From: Globisporangium splendens | Lineage: Eukaryota; Oomycota; Peronosporomycetes; Pythiales; Pythiaceae | NCBI GenBank assembly: GCA_006386115.1 | Contig: VFIW01000011.1 | Coordinates: 620,001 to 684,000, forward strand | Reading direction: 5' to 3' | Length of the DNA stretch: 64,000 bases | Shown: positions 1 through 13,494 of the stretch, in pieces | Layout: every line of letters begins with the position of its first letter | Numbering within the stretch: the first letter of the stretch is position 1 | The notes under the pieces: generated by a model | Database searches by the model: none | The model's input: the letters and a program-made list of their open reading frames with translations, nothing else | What the model was told of the DNA's origin: nothing | Position numbers and translations under genes: made by a program

Positions 1-155
1 CCAGATCAGCAAGACGCTCGAAGCAACCTCACCTTCCACAGGCTTTCAATGTTTTAGCGTTTGCACGCAGCCTGCCTGACCATATAGGCACCGTCAATTT
101 CCAGACACTCTCTCTCACAGCAAACTTAATGAGAAACTTTTCTTTCGCAAAGGGT

Positions 156-171
156 GGTGTTAAAAAACACC
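156..171 (-). terminator. Histone 3' stem-loop (H4 copy 1)
   Basis: On the minus strand GGTGTT-TTTT-AACACC forms a 6-bp stem and 4-nt loop, followed by ACCC and then a purine-rich GAAAGAAAAG (137-146). This is the layout of the metazoan replication-dependent histone hairpin plus downstream element. It lies 150 nt past the H4 stop codon. Confidence 0.85.
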
Positions 172-320
172 AGTTGTAGATGAAGAAACAGCATCGCTAC
201 TGCTTCTTCTTTTGTTGAGCTCCAGCATCGATCAACGGATCAATCGACACAGCACACTCAGTTGGAAACACGAATCGCGTTCACAGTCGTAAAAGAATCA
301 CGACCACAACAGCAATTCGC

Positions 321-1511
<1,191 letters not shown>

Positions 1512-1635
1512 GCGGTCAAGTGCGACAAAGAGAGTGTGCTAGCTGTCGTTTTTTCTTGATTTCGAGGGAGGCGTCTGTCGCACTTGTTTCGCGACTGTGT
1601 CGGATGTTCTCTGGCCGGTAGCAAACTTTTACACT

Positions 1636-1651
1636 GGTGTTTTTTAACACC
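1636..1651 (+). terminator. Histone 3' stem-loop (H3 copy 1)
   Basis: GGTGTT-TTTT-AACACC followed by ACCCTTTTG and a purine-rich GGAAAG about 15 nt further on. It lies 125 nt after the H3 stop codon. Confidence 0.85.
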
Positions 1652-2237
1652 ACCCTTTTGTTTGGAAAGTTTATCGTTGTAGTAAGTGGGATGATGTTGT
1701 TGTGAGTGTGTGTTTTTGTGTTTGAGGTATCGAGCAGTCGTTGAGGTTTGTGTAGTATTTGATGTGTTTGGATGTGTTGGTCGAGTGTAGGATGGATGTG
1801 AATGTGTTGGTTGGAGACGGTGAAGTGTATTGGTGTGGAAACGAAGGCAGGAAGTGTTTGTCAGCTTGTGTTCTCGTAATTCTGTCAAGCGCCACACATT
1901 CGTTGCGTAGTGTAAGCTTGGATGATTTGTACTTGATTGGCAGTTCAACCGTGGTCTCACATGGTTTGATTGAAGTCGAGTCCGCGGATGACACTTTGTT
2001 CGCACAAGGAAGCTGTGCGGCAAATTGGTCAGTGTACTCCCAATACAACTATTGGACCCACCACAGCCTGCTGAATCGAAGCAAACAGTTCGGCATTCTC
2101 CAAAAGATCTCGCACTCGTTAAACACTTCCCTTCTGGCATCTCCGAGGATCGCCGTTGTCTCCAACATGCTTCAAGACCGAGCACGAATCCACAGTCGGC
2201 AGACGAAACTGGCCAAGACGCCGCTCACCGCAGTACG
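1652..2237. other. Intergenic, no gene seen
   Basis: Low-complexity TG-rich stretch between the H3 hairpin and the ankyrin pseudogene. The open frames here have no coding character that I can recognise. Confidence 0.5.
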
Positions 2238-3850
2238 CTACTGCTCCAACGCCACCAGTCTTGCATCATGCAGGTATCCGCGGGTCGAATACAAGCAGAG
2301 CGAACGCACGATCCGTGGATGGCTATTCGCTACCGCAAAGGTCAGCGTGCTTGCCAGAGCGCTCTCCGACCCGTTGCGGCCAAGAAACTCAACGACCTTA
2401 ACATGCTTACAACGCGCGGTCCCATCCATCGCACGCGTTGCACATCCTTCTGGCCGGTGTTCATGAAGAAGCTTCACGACTTCCAAATGGTCTCTTTCGG
2501 CAGACATGTCCATCGCGTTGATCGTGCATCCTTCGTCGCGATGCTCATGGAAAAGTCTCACAACGTCGACATGACCATTGCTGGCAGCAAAGTCCATTGC
2601 ATAAATGGTGCACCCCTCGGCGCGATTCTTGTGAAGAAAGGATACGATTTCCAAATGGCCATGCTCCGCCGCTTCATCCATTGCTGATATCGCGCAGCCT
2701 TCCGTGCATGCTTCATGCAGGAGCCGCGCAACATCCAGGCTTCCAGCAGCTGCAACTCGATCCATTGCCTCAGTCGTGCAAAGTCCTGGTGCGTTTTAAT
2801 GCAAAAAGTTCAAACATCGAGAGAAACCACGGATCAAATGATTTCCCAACACTCGCATACGAGCGACCAATGCTTTTCGGTGCGCACTTTCCTGGGTAGT
2901 GTGCCAAAAGAAAGTGTACAACTTCAAAGTGACTGCCATTAGCCCTTCGTCGACTGCATAGGCACTACAGCCTTCGCTTCAGTTTTCATCAAGAAACTGG
3001 ACGACATCGAGGCAGCCCCATCCAGCTACAGAATCCATTGCCCAGGCTGTGCATCCCTCCGATCAGTGGCTGTGGAGAAACTCCACAATTTCAAAGGCTC
3101 CACGTGCTGCAGCGTAATCCATAGCCTTCGTAGTGCATTCTTCGGATCGGTTCTCATGCAAAAACTTGACGACTTCCAAGTGCCCTCCGCACACTGTATC
3201 ATCCACGGCGGCTGATATGCACCCCTCCGTGCGATTAAAACGAAGAAACTGCACCACATTCAGATGGCCATCTCGCGCAGCAGCATCCATCGCACTGGGA
3301 TCGGCGCACTCTGACGTGTAGTTTTCATGCAGGAAGGTCACGAGGTCGAGGTTTCCACTTTCAGCGGCAAAAGGCATCGCACCTGACGTGCCACCTTGTT
3401 TGCATGCAACCAACGAGCGGCGTCCAATTGATTTCGTCTAGCTGCGTGATCGATCGCGTCATCGGAAACTCGGTAGTTGCGCTCACAAAGCCATTTCAGA
3501 ACGTCGATGGAGCTCCTGTGATGCATCGCCTGGCCAGTTACTGCTGACTTGGAAAGGTGGATCGATGCTGGAGGTGCATGCTCGTACAACCAGTCCATGA
3601 TGTCCAAGCTGCAGTCACTCACCGCATACGCGAAGAGGACATGCGTCCACTCCAATTTACGGTCTCTTCTCACCGTGTCAAATACCAGTTTGACCTTTGC
3701 TCCTCCCACCGAATAGAGATTTTCTAATGCTGCCGGGCACACTGCTCCCCTAATGTTTGCTGGAAGCTCAAAATCAGATGGGACACTCCGTCCATGCAAC
3801 TTGTGATCAGACCAAAGAGTACGTCGTTCTCGCAACCGGAAAACCACCAC
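2238..3850 (-). pseudogene. Ankyrin-repeat protein, decayed
   Basis: Reading the minus strand gives successive ankyrin units of the type HLEVVKFLHENRSEGCT, so the product was a cytoplasmic repeat protein of the large oomycete ankyrin family. The frame is broken several times. At about 3395 the frame shifts in mid-repeat (RWLHANK then QGGTSGAM). At about 3074-3076 and 2986-2988 the arginine codon of the HENR-SEGC motif is TGA, most simply CGA to TGA. Near 2950 another frameshift is needed to continue with NGSHFEVVHFLLAHYPG, and a further one near 2780 to reach AMDRVAAAGSLDVARLL. Ankyrin homology is visible across nearly the whole span. Introns cannot explain the in-frame stops inside repeats, so I call a pseudogene. 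Confidence 0.85.
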
Positions 3851-4551
3851 CAGCTTCTAGACAAGACGTCGTCGGCGTCAAACGAACCATCGTGTGCTGT
3901 AAAGCCTTGCTGCAGATCAAACTCGAGCGGTCCAGGGAGCACTCTTCACACTGACGTCTTGACTGAAGGCGAGTGTCTCCACAGTCGATTTCCATCACAT
4001 TGTGGTCGTTTTGTAAGAAGTCAGTCGATCGGAACAGACATCCTACAAAGAAGACTTCGTGTTTTCGATGGATCTGTGTCCCGCGCCGACTTCGTCTTCA
4101 ACCATCAGTTCGGAACCAGACCTTCTTGTTGCCAGTGTGAGGACTTTTTCGAACAGAAGCGAGATAGCGCTGGAGTGGTTGGTGACGGCATGGGTGAGGA
4201 GACTCTTGATCTTAAGGCTCAGGACGAGATTGAATTGACGCGTCATCTTGCTGATGTACCTACCATACCGCGACTTGACTCGTGTTGGTCTTCGAGCGCT
4301 AAATAAAAGCCAGGATGTTGATCATAGAGCCAAAATGATCGAATCTTGCATGAAGTTCCTGCTGCTGAGCAACACTTTCGCAAGTGGGATACCTAATATC
4401 TCGCCTCAGAACTTGCATTGGACTGAAGATTCTACTGAACTTCCCGTTCAAGCATGCATGGATGCAAATTTGTGTCTTCAAAGCAATTACGTGATGAAGC
4501 GTTGTCCTTCCAATACAAATCCACTGGTGTCCTTGTTAAAGCCGTCAGTTA
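3851..4551. other. Intergenic, possible gene remnant
   Basis: No intact gene. A short segment at about 4215-4290 resembles 9550-9620: both can be read HLADVP followed by YRDL or PRLD. This suggests a small duplicated remnant, perhaps F-box-like, but the match is too short to name. Confidence 0.3.
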
Positions 4552-6647
4552 TTACGAGATGAGCTGCATGCCAATGCTGTGCGTCAGGAACACTTCGTGG
4601 ATCTCTTGGTTGGAACAGCGCAGCTCCAAGCGAGGATACCGCGACGACTTGGAGCGGATCTGGCGGATGAGCCCCGAACGCTCGAGCTCGTCACAGATCC
4701 AAGTGAAGCCTCGTAAACGCGGGATTGGCGAGAACGAGTGAGTCTTGCACAGGATCGCAAAGCGGTTAATGACATCTTCAAACTCGCCCTCCTGCTTCTC
4801 CTTCGTCTTGACCTCCATCAGTAGCGCCACGATGAAGATGCACTCAAACTTGCTGCAAGCGCGCAAGCGACTCATCGGCGCGGAGACAGAGATCGCCTGC
4901 TGCGCATGCTGCAGATCTTGCACCGTCACGTGCATGTTGGCATTCCCGTTTTGGCTGGAGCTGCCAGCTTCGTCATGGCTGAGTCGTCGAATGCAGACCT
5001 CGACGGCCTTGCGACAGACGGTCAGCGCTTGCCGCACATCTCCTGATTGATGTGCCAGCGACTTGGCACACACCTGGATCGCCTCTTTGCTGAACACATC
5101 TAACTGCGCCAGCCGCTGTTCAATGATCTGTTCCAATTGAACACTTGTGTACGCGGGAAACGTGATGCGATGCACGCCGAGACGACTTCGGATCTTGCCG
5201 GGGAGCCGCTCAGGCAAGTCCATGGTGTTTGCAATGCCAATCAGGACGAGCTTGGACGATGCCAACGTTTGCCATTCGAGCAGATTGTACAGCACCTGAT
5301 TCTTCCCAGCGACCATGAAATCCATTTCATCGAGTAAGATCAGCAGCACTGGACGCTCGTCATCCGAGACTTCGAATTCGTGCTGAAGCTGCTCGCACAT
5401 TTTTGCTGGATTCATGAACCGAGGCTGACGGAACACACGCGCAGTTACAAGTGGGCTCGAACAGTGTTTCCAAAGTGCCATCAAAGACTGTGCACTTACC
5501 ATTGTTTCTCCTTCCTGGAGCGCTTTCCATATCACGCTGTACGCGACATCTGGCTTCGGCATTGTCAAGCCATTCACCTCGATCCACACAAAGTGCGGGA
5601 GATCCCCGCGTTTCTTCTCCGCTTCTAGGCTCTGAATGATCTCTTTCACGATCGAGGTCTTCCCCGTCCCAGGTAGCCCACTAATGTAAATCGCACCGCC
5701 TGCACTTCCCGCATGAATGGACGATTTTAGCGTACTGTAGATCTCTGTGCGCTCGTTTTCACGGCCAGTCATGACTTTCGGGAGACTCGACAGCTGCAGC
5801 TCTTCACACGCTTTCTGGAGTTTACGCAGAGTCAGCGGATCAATGCAGAGCACAGGGGACGCCGCAGACCCCTTATGAGCTGCCAGTGATGAAGCCTCAT
5901 CGCTGTCCACACGTTGTCGTTTCCTTCGATCACTCGGATCCACTCCAGTGTCGTCTTCTTCGTCATCGTGTATGGCCTGCGTGAATAATGATCACGAATA
6001 TACAAACACTCGGCATTCAGTCGTCACCCACAAGAGGCAAGGGAAAGCTTGAAATATTGCTCACTGGGATCATCTGCGCTCGGAATCCGATGGTGCGAGA
6101 GCGCTGCATGCAGCTGACGTTGGACTTGAGCGGCACGATGCGGTTGGTCTTGATGTGATACATGCCCGTCGCAATAAAATCGGTTTGTGCTGACTTTGTT
6201 TTCGTTCCAACGGACATTTTGCGCGCAAACGTCTTGGCGATGTCCACTTCCGCAATGCGATCCGATTCATACAGCTGTACACAACACAAGTGTAATCAGA
6301 GCATAACCCAGTGAATTACCTACAACAGGGACCAAACGGCATCTTACCTCATTGGGTGTGCTGGTTTTGTCTGCAGACGCGGACGACGCCTTCCGCGACT
6401 GATTCACAGCGCTCGCGTTGCAATAATACCGCACTTCAGCGAACTTGCCGCCGTCCCGCGCTTCCCACATCGCCATGATGTGCACGATGTCGGAGCCCAC
6501 AGCGTTGTCCCGCATGAGCAGCACACAGTCCCCCACAGCGTACGACACTGCGTCCTTTTCTGCGTCAGAGTGGCCCGCGATGCCTCGGAAGTACTTCTCG
6601 CCGTTGGCGATCGCCACCACCGGTCCTTGCCATCGCCACGAGGTCAT
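4552..6647 (-). CDS. ORC1: Origin recognition complex subunit 1
   Basis: Replication-origin ATPase of 644 residues in three exons: 6348-6647, 6065-6274 and 4552-5976. Introns of 73 and 88 nt have GTAAGA..ACAG and GTGAGC..GCAG ends and both are phase 0. Exons 1-2 encode an N-terminal BAH domain (WEARDGGKFAEVRYYCN, LYESDRIAEVD), diagnostic of ORC1 rather than CDC6. An acidic/basic linker follows. The AAA+ domain has Walker A GLPGTGKT at about residues 270-277, Walker B LLILLDEMDF near 386, and the ORC1/CDC6 block IANTMDLPERL. The C terminus (after about residue 540) is a winged-helix domain. It is closed by TAA-side sequence just past 4552. ORC1 would nucleate pre-replicative complexes and, through BAH, may read histone H4 methylation. 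It sits inside the histone cluster. Confidence 0.93.
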
Positions 6648-7276
6648 GGCGGATTATTGCCTTTTTGAATGTGCTCGAAACGAATTCAATCCGGACTTCT
6701 ATTTTTGAAGAGCACCGATGAATACCGGTATCGTGAAGGTTAAAATAATAAACCATAATGCAACTAGTGGCGGACTTGTATTAAGTTGGCATCTGTTCAG
6801 GGAATTACAGTTGGAGGGTGATACCCTGTGCATTTGGTCGAATAGATGGGCAAGTCGACCAATTCAGATGACTGAACGACTAAAAACTTGCCACGCGGCA
6901 TGAGCGTCTCCCGCGTGAAATAGCAAGATGGCGAAGACGCAGGGTTAACCTGAAAAGTTCCTATACAAACGATGTGGGCAACGAGGCTTACTCTTTACTG
7001 GATTCACAGAGTACAACACAAATGCAACATCAAAGCGACTCCACGACACCTTGGATCGTATTCGCAGCGTATGTCATCGCTATACGATTGAATGAGCGCT
7101 ACGATTATATCAAGGTCGCATTCCAACCAAGTGAGCAGCCACAAATGATAACTCCAGGCCAACTTCATAAGTAGGCAGCTCACCGACAGCAGCAACGTAC
7201 AATCGACAAAATGCAACGTCCACTACCACTAACATTCCATCTGCATTTGCGTGATTCGATAGCTTTCGAAATGGGT
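6648..7276. other. Intergenic, no gene seen
   Basis: AT-richer spacer between the ORC1 start and the H2B 3' end. A 66-codon plus-strand frame (6974-7174) has no recognisable features and I do not call it. Confidence 0.5.
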
Positions 7277-7292
7277 GGCATTAAAAAATACC
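7277..7292 (-). terminator. Histone 3' stem-loop (H2B copy 1)
   Basis: Minus strand GGTATT-TTTT-AATGCC followed by ACCCAT. The third pair is U-G in the RNA of the H2B strand, and would be a C-A mismatch on the other strand, which fixes the sense. It is the divergent member of the hairpin set. Confidence 0.75.
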
Positions 7293-7363
7293 ATCAATGG
7301 TTTTTTGAGGAGACAACGCGCTCTCAAAGAGAGACACCATCCCTCCGAGCTTCAGCGTTGCGC

Positions 7364-8568
<1,205 letters not shown>

Positions 8569-8692
8569 GCGGTCAAGTGCGACAAAGAGAGTGTGGTAGC
8601 TGTCGTTTTTTCTTGATTTCGAGGGAGGCGTCTGTCGCACTTGTTTCGCGACTGTGTCGGATGTTCTCTGGCCGGTAGCAAACTTTTACACT

Positions 8693-8708
8693 GGTGTTTT
8701 TTAACACC
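8693..8708 (+). terminator. Histone 3' stem-loop (H3 copy 2)
   Basis: GGTGTT-TTTT-AACACC followed by ACCCTTTTG, then a purine-rich GAGAAAG. Placed 125 nt after the stop codon as in copy 1. Confidence 0.85.
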
Positions 8709-10044
8709 ACCCTTTTGTCGAGAAAGCACACCAAATTTGTGTGTAGATTAGGTCAATGCGATTGATAAAGGCGTCGCTGCGCACATTCAGGCGAGAACGC
8801 GAAGTAGACTATTTAGACTATTTAGAACGTACTGGTATAGACGAACAAAGGAGAATCTGGGACGGTTGCGCGTCACGATTCAATTTTCCGCAATGAAAAG
8901 CGAATTGTGTTTCTCGTTGGACGAGTCACTGAAGCGCATTTTCACGCGGCAACCTGTGGGTTCAAATGTTGCGTGAGCAATGGCAAGCAAGATGTCCGAG
9001 TGCTGGTAGCGCAGCGTCTGCGAGTAGGTTGTTGGACATGCAGTGCCATCGAGGCAGGTGTCAAACAGAAGCGACATTTAGCGATGACTGTGACACTCAA
9101 CGTAGAGCTCACAGACGTGCCAGGAATGCCACATGCAGCCATTGTTTCGGAAGTTGCAGGACAGCTACGAGACTTTGCGCTCGCTCACCATGAGAGTTGA
9201 GTGCTAATGGAGTGGCCATGACGTTAACATGTCCAGACAGCAGAGAACCATCGATTGCGGTGATACAGCTTAGCGACTAGTTGTTTCGTTTGCTGATGCG
9301 TCACCTCGGCTGATCGGTCTATTAGTCACCACCAATCATCCAAGCCTTGACAACGCGCAACAATTATGCCGGCAATATTTCCAGACATTTCCGCTGTTTT
9401 GCTATTCAAATTCTTCAGCCGCGAGGTGAACAGCAGGTGTGCGTGCGCTGCGATCTTGTGTCAGCGTGACGATGATACTGGTTTTGTAATGGTGTGCTGG
9501 TTGACGACGTCGTGAACTTCAGAAGCGCACAACTTGGTCGCCAGACTCACGACAAGATTGATCAGACGCATCATCTCGCTGATGTGCCTTATCGCGATTT
9601 GTCTCGTGCTCCTCTTCGGGCACCAGGCAAAAATCCCGAGCGTTCATGAGACTCTTTTGAGCTGAGTCGATTAAACCTAAATCTGATGCATGCGAACAAT
9701 GTTAACCAAGCTACCAGTAGGTTAGTCCAAGAGCAACTTGAGGCAATGAATACACGAGCCAATTACTTGGAGCAGCACAGTCATTCTGCCCTTACGATGA
9801 AAGCCGTGTGCTTTGCGTAAAATATGCTGGCCGTATACAATTACTTACGCATCCGTTGACATAGCACGTATCAGTCCATGCCAAAAATTCGCCATTACGA
9901 GAATGGCACATCGTATCGTATACAGGAAGTGCGGACACGGCTTCGAGCACAAGAACTCTACAATGCCCACTAAATGCGCATGACACTCAAAAAAAAGAAC
10001 TCTACAAGCTCACGTTGATGAGAAACTTTTCTTTCGCAAAGGGT
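8709..10044. other. Intergenic, no gene seen
   Basis: 1.3 kb between H3 copy 2 and H4 copy 2. A 97-codon plus-strand frame (8907-9200) has no recognisable motif. At 9550-9620 a short segment resembles 4215-4290. I see no convincing gene. Confidence 0.45.
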
Positions 10045-10060
10045 GGTGTTAAAAAACACC
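10045..10060 (-). terminator. Histone 3' stem-loop (H4 copy 2)
   Basis: Same GGTGTT-TTTT-AACACC hairpin on the minus strand, with ACCC and GAAAGAAAAG downstream as in H4 copy 1. Confidence 0.85.
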
Positions 10061-10209
10061 AGTTGTAGATGAAGAAACAGCATCGCTACTGCTTCTTCTT
10101 TTGTTGAGCTCCAGCATCGATCAACGGATCAATCGACACAGCACACTCAGTTGGAAACACGAATCGCGTTCACAGTCGTAAAAGAATCACGACCACAACA
10201 GCAATTCGC

Positions 10210-11247
<1,038 letters not shown>

Positions 11248-11396
11248 GCGAATTGCTGTTGTGGTCGTGATTCTTTTACGACTGTGAACGCGATTCGTGT
11301 TTCCAACTGAGTGTGCTGTGTCGATTGATCCGTTGATCGATGCTGGAGCTCAACAAAAGAAGAAGCAGTAGCGATGCTGTTTCTTCATCTACAACT

Positions 11397-11412
11397 GGTG
11401 TTTTTTAACACC
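11397..11412 (+). terminator. Histone 3' stem-loop (H4 copy 3)
   Basis: GGTGTT-TTTT-AACACC followed by ACCCTTTGC and GAAAGAAAAG, 150 nt after the stop. Confidence 0.85.
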
Positions 11413-12579
11413 ACCCTTTGCGAAAGAAAAGTTTCTCATTAAGTTTGCTGTGAGAGAGAGTGTCTGGAAATTGACGGTGCCTATATGGTCAGGCAGGCTG
11501 CGTGCAAACGCTAAAACATTGAAAGCCTGTGGAAGGTGAGGTTGCTTCGAGCGTCTTGCTGATCTGGCACAGACCAGTTCAGTTACATTGCACACAAAAT
11601 GAGCTGAATGAAGAAGGACCGTTCATTGTGGAGGTTTTCATCAGCACCTTTTTCAAAGTCCACATCGTTCAGCGTCTTGTAACAGTTCTGCTTCGCTTTG
11701 GCTTCTTGACATGCTTGCAATCCTCAAACGCCCTGATGGCTCTCACACAAGTGGGTTGATGGTGAATATACGAGAGCCACATCTCCTCGAAGGCGTATGC
11801 ATGCGTTGGAGGAGAGCGAGGATATCAATAAAAGTAAATAGAAATTGAGCACAACATTCGATTCGTGACTTGCTAGAAGCTTTGTAGTTGTATCCACTCC
11901 TTGTCGATCAAAGACTTTCGAGGGCTGATTGAGAGGAGCCGCAAACAACACTGCTTTCCACATGCGAAGATGGGGGACGATTGGTGGAGGTTGTGCAGTT
12001 TAAAGCTTGTCACTGCACTGCAGAATCCAGCAGCGTGCCTCGGTCTATCAAGCATGATTCCTAAGCATGACAAAAGGTTTGCGCAGAACGCCAGAACGCT
12101 GTCTGTCTGTATACGATCCTGACACTTGCATTCCTGCCGCTGTTCATGAAACAAGTTGTTCGTGGTGCTACTACATGCTCGCAAAACGGAGCTGGAACCG
12201 AGTGAACTTTGAGTGAACTTGTCTGCGAGTCTATCCTGTTGGGTGAGATATTCAGTTTCTACGTCATCTTCCACGAGCCATTCTCAGTGGATCATCTCCG
12301 AGGCAAGTGATCGAAAGTCGTATGCAATCGCGCTCATCTGTGCTGCCAAAGACAAAGTTTATCCGCAAATGCATGATTCGCATTCCACACAGCTACTGCT
12401 GACCCGAAAGAATCCTACTCGGTGCGTCGCTCACAGTTCATCACAGCCGCAATTTCTACTCCAACAAATATTTCAGTCTGCAGCATGGACAAACACAACG
12501 CTACATAAACACACCCAGCGTTGCTCACTACACTACAATACGAATCGCACACAGTTGCTTTGTTTCTTTTGCAAAGGGT
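11413..12579. other. Intergenic, no gene seen
   Basis: About 1.2 kb. The first 155 bp belong to the inverted duplication with the window start. The remainder has only short frames without recognisable features. Confidence 0.45.
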
Positions 12580-12595
12580 GGTGTTCATAAACACC
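12580..12595 (-). terminator. Histone 3' stem-loop (H2B copy 2)
   Basis: Minus strand GGTGTT-TATG-AACACC followed by ACCCTTTGC and an A/G-rich stretch. The stem is as in H3/H4 but the loop is TATG rather than TTTT. Confidence 0.8.
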
Positions 12596-12678
12596 AGTGG
12601 AAAGTTCCCAGCTCTCATGCACTCACGCTCACGTCAGCCACAAGATGCTCAGTTGACATCAATCGACGACCCAGGCGC

Positions 12679-13038
12679 TTAAGCCGACGACGTGTACTTG
12701 GTCACAGCCTTCGTGCCTTCCGACACCGCGTGCTTTGCCAACTCGCCAGGGAGCATCAAACGCACAGCCGTCTGGATCTCACGCGAAGACAAAGTAGACT
12801 TCTTGTTGTAACGCGACAACTTGCCGGCCTCCGACGCGATGCGCTCGAAAATGTCGTTGATGAACGAGTTCATGATCGACATGCCGCGCTTCGAGATACC
12901 CGTCTCCGGGTGCACCTGGCGGAGCACCTTGTAGATGTACGTCGAGTACGATTCGACACGCTTCTTTCCCTTTCCCTTTCCCTTGGCGCCAGCCTTGGCA
13001 GGCGTCTTCGCTGCTTTCTTGCTTGGAGTCTTGGCCAT
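12679..13038 (-). CDS. Histone H2B (copy 2)
   Basis: 119-residue H2B with the same protein as copy 1. Near-identity with copy 1 runs from the stop codon to about 13087, i.e. to the 5' leader ending GATTGAGTCC, then stops. It is not part of a visible divergent pair. The next gene rightwards is coatomer gamma on the plus strand. Its 3' hairpin resembles that of H3/H4 rather than that of H2B copy 1, so coding regions and 3' elements have had different histories. Confidence 0.97.
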   Translation of the reverse strand: MAKTPSKKAAKTPAKAGAKGKGKGKKRVESYSTYIYKVLRQVHPETGISKRGMSIMNSFINDIFERIASEAGKLSRYNKKSTLSSREIQTAVRLMLPGELAKHAVSEGTKAVTKYTSSA

Positions 13039-13459
13039 TCTTGCTGCTCGAGTCAAAAATGAGAATGACAGCGATTCGATTGAGTCCAAATAAACTAGGG
13101 GATAAAAGGCGCGAACGCAGAGCGAGAGATGTCCTCGTCCCTGACAGTCAAAGAATATTCGGGACGACCAGCTACTCCTTGCACTCGTTTGTGCGTATTT
13201 GATTGGCCAAGAGTAAATCCTGCGGTGTGATTGCCGGATTGCCTCGATCTGCGGCTTTTAACATAAGGAATGTCGTACTATATCTCCTACATCAGTATAT
13301 TAATGTTTAAAACACTTTCTTGACCCAGAAGGCTGGTTCTTTATACGTCATCGGATTAAAGAGGGGAGGGGGCGAACTGCAGAGCGCGCGCCACGGAAGC
13401 ACGAAGGATCCGAGCATCCGAGCGCATCGTGTACGAACGACAGCAGCAGGCAGGCAGGC

Positions 13460-13493
<34 letters not shown>

Positions 13494-13494
13494 C
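13039..13494. promoter_or_regulatory. H2B / coatomer intergenic with AGAC microsatellite
   Basis: Shared upstream DNA of H2B copy 2 and coatomer gamma. An inverted CCAAT lies at 13202-13206. A pure (CAGA)n tract of about 40 bp at 13449-13491 abuts the coatomer start codon and is presumably 5' UTR. I see neither the GGGTAGGGATTC box nor the E2F-like box here. Confidence 0.5.

Noticed and set aside
8907..9200. 97-codon plus-strand frame between H3 and H4 genes
   Set aside because: No start context, domain or codon bias that sets it apart from chance.
13449..13491. Short repeats as a possible CRISPR array
   Set aside because: It is a simple tetranucleotide microsatellite in a eukaryotic 5' UTR; no array with spacers exists in the window.
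13429..13494. Upstream start for coatomer gamma with an RQTD repeat
   Set aside because: Would translate the CAGA microsatellite; the ATG at 13495 fits the family N terminus.
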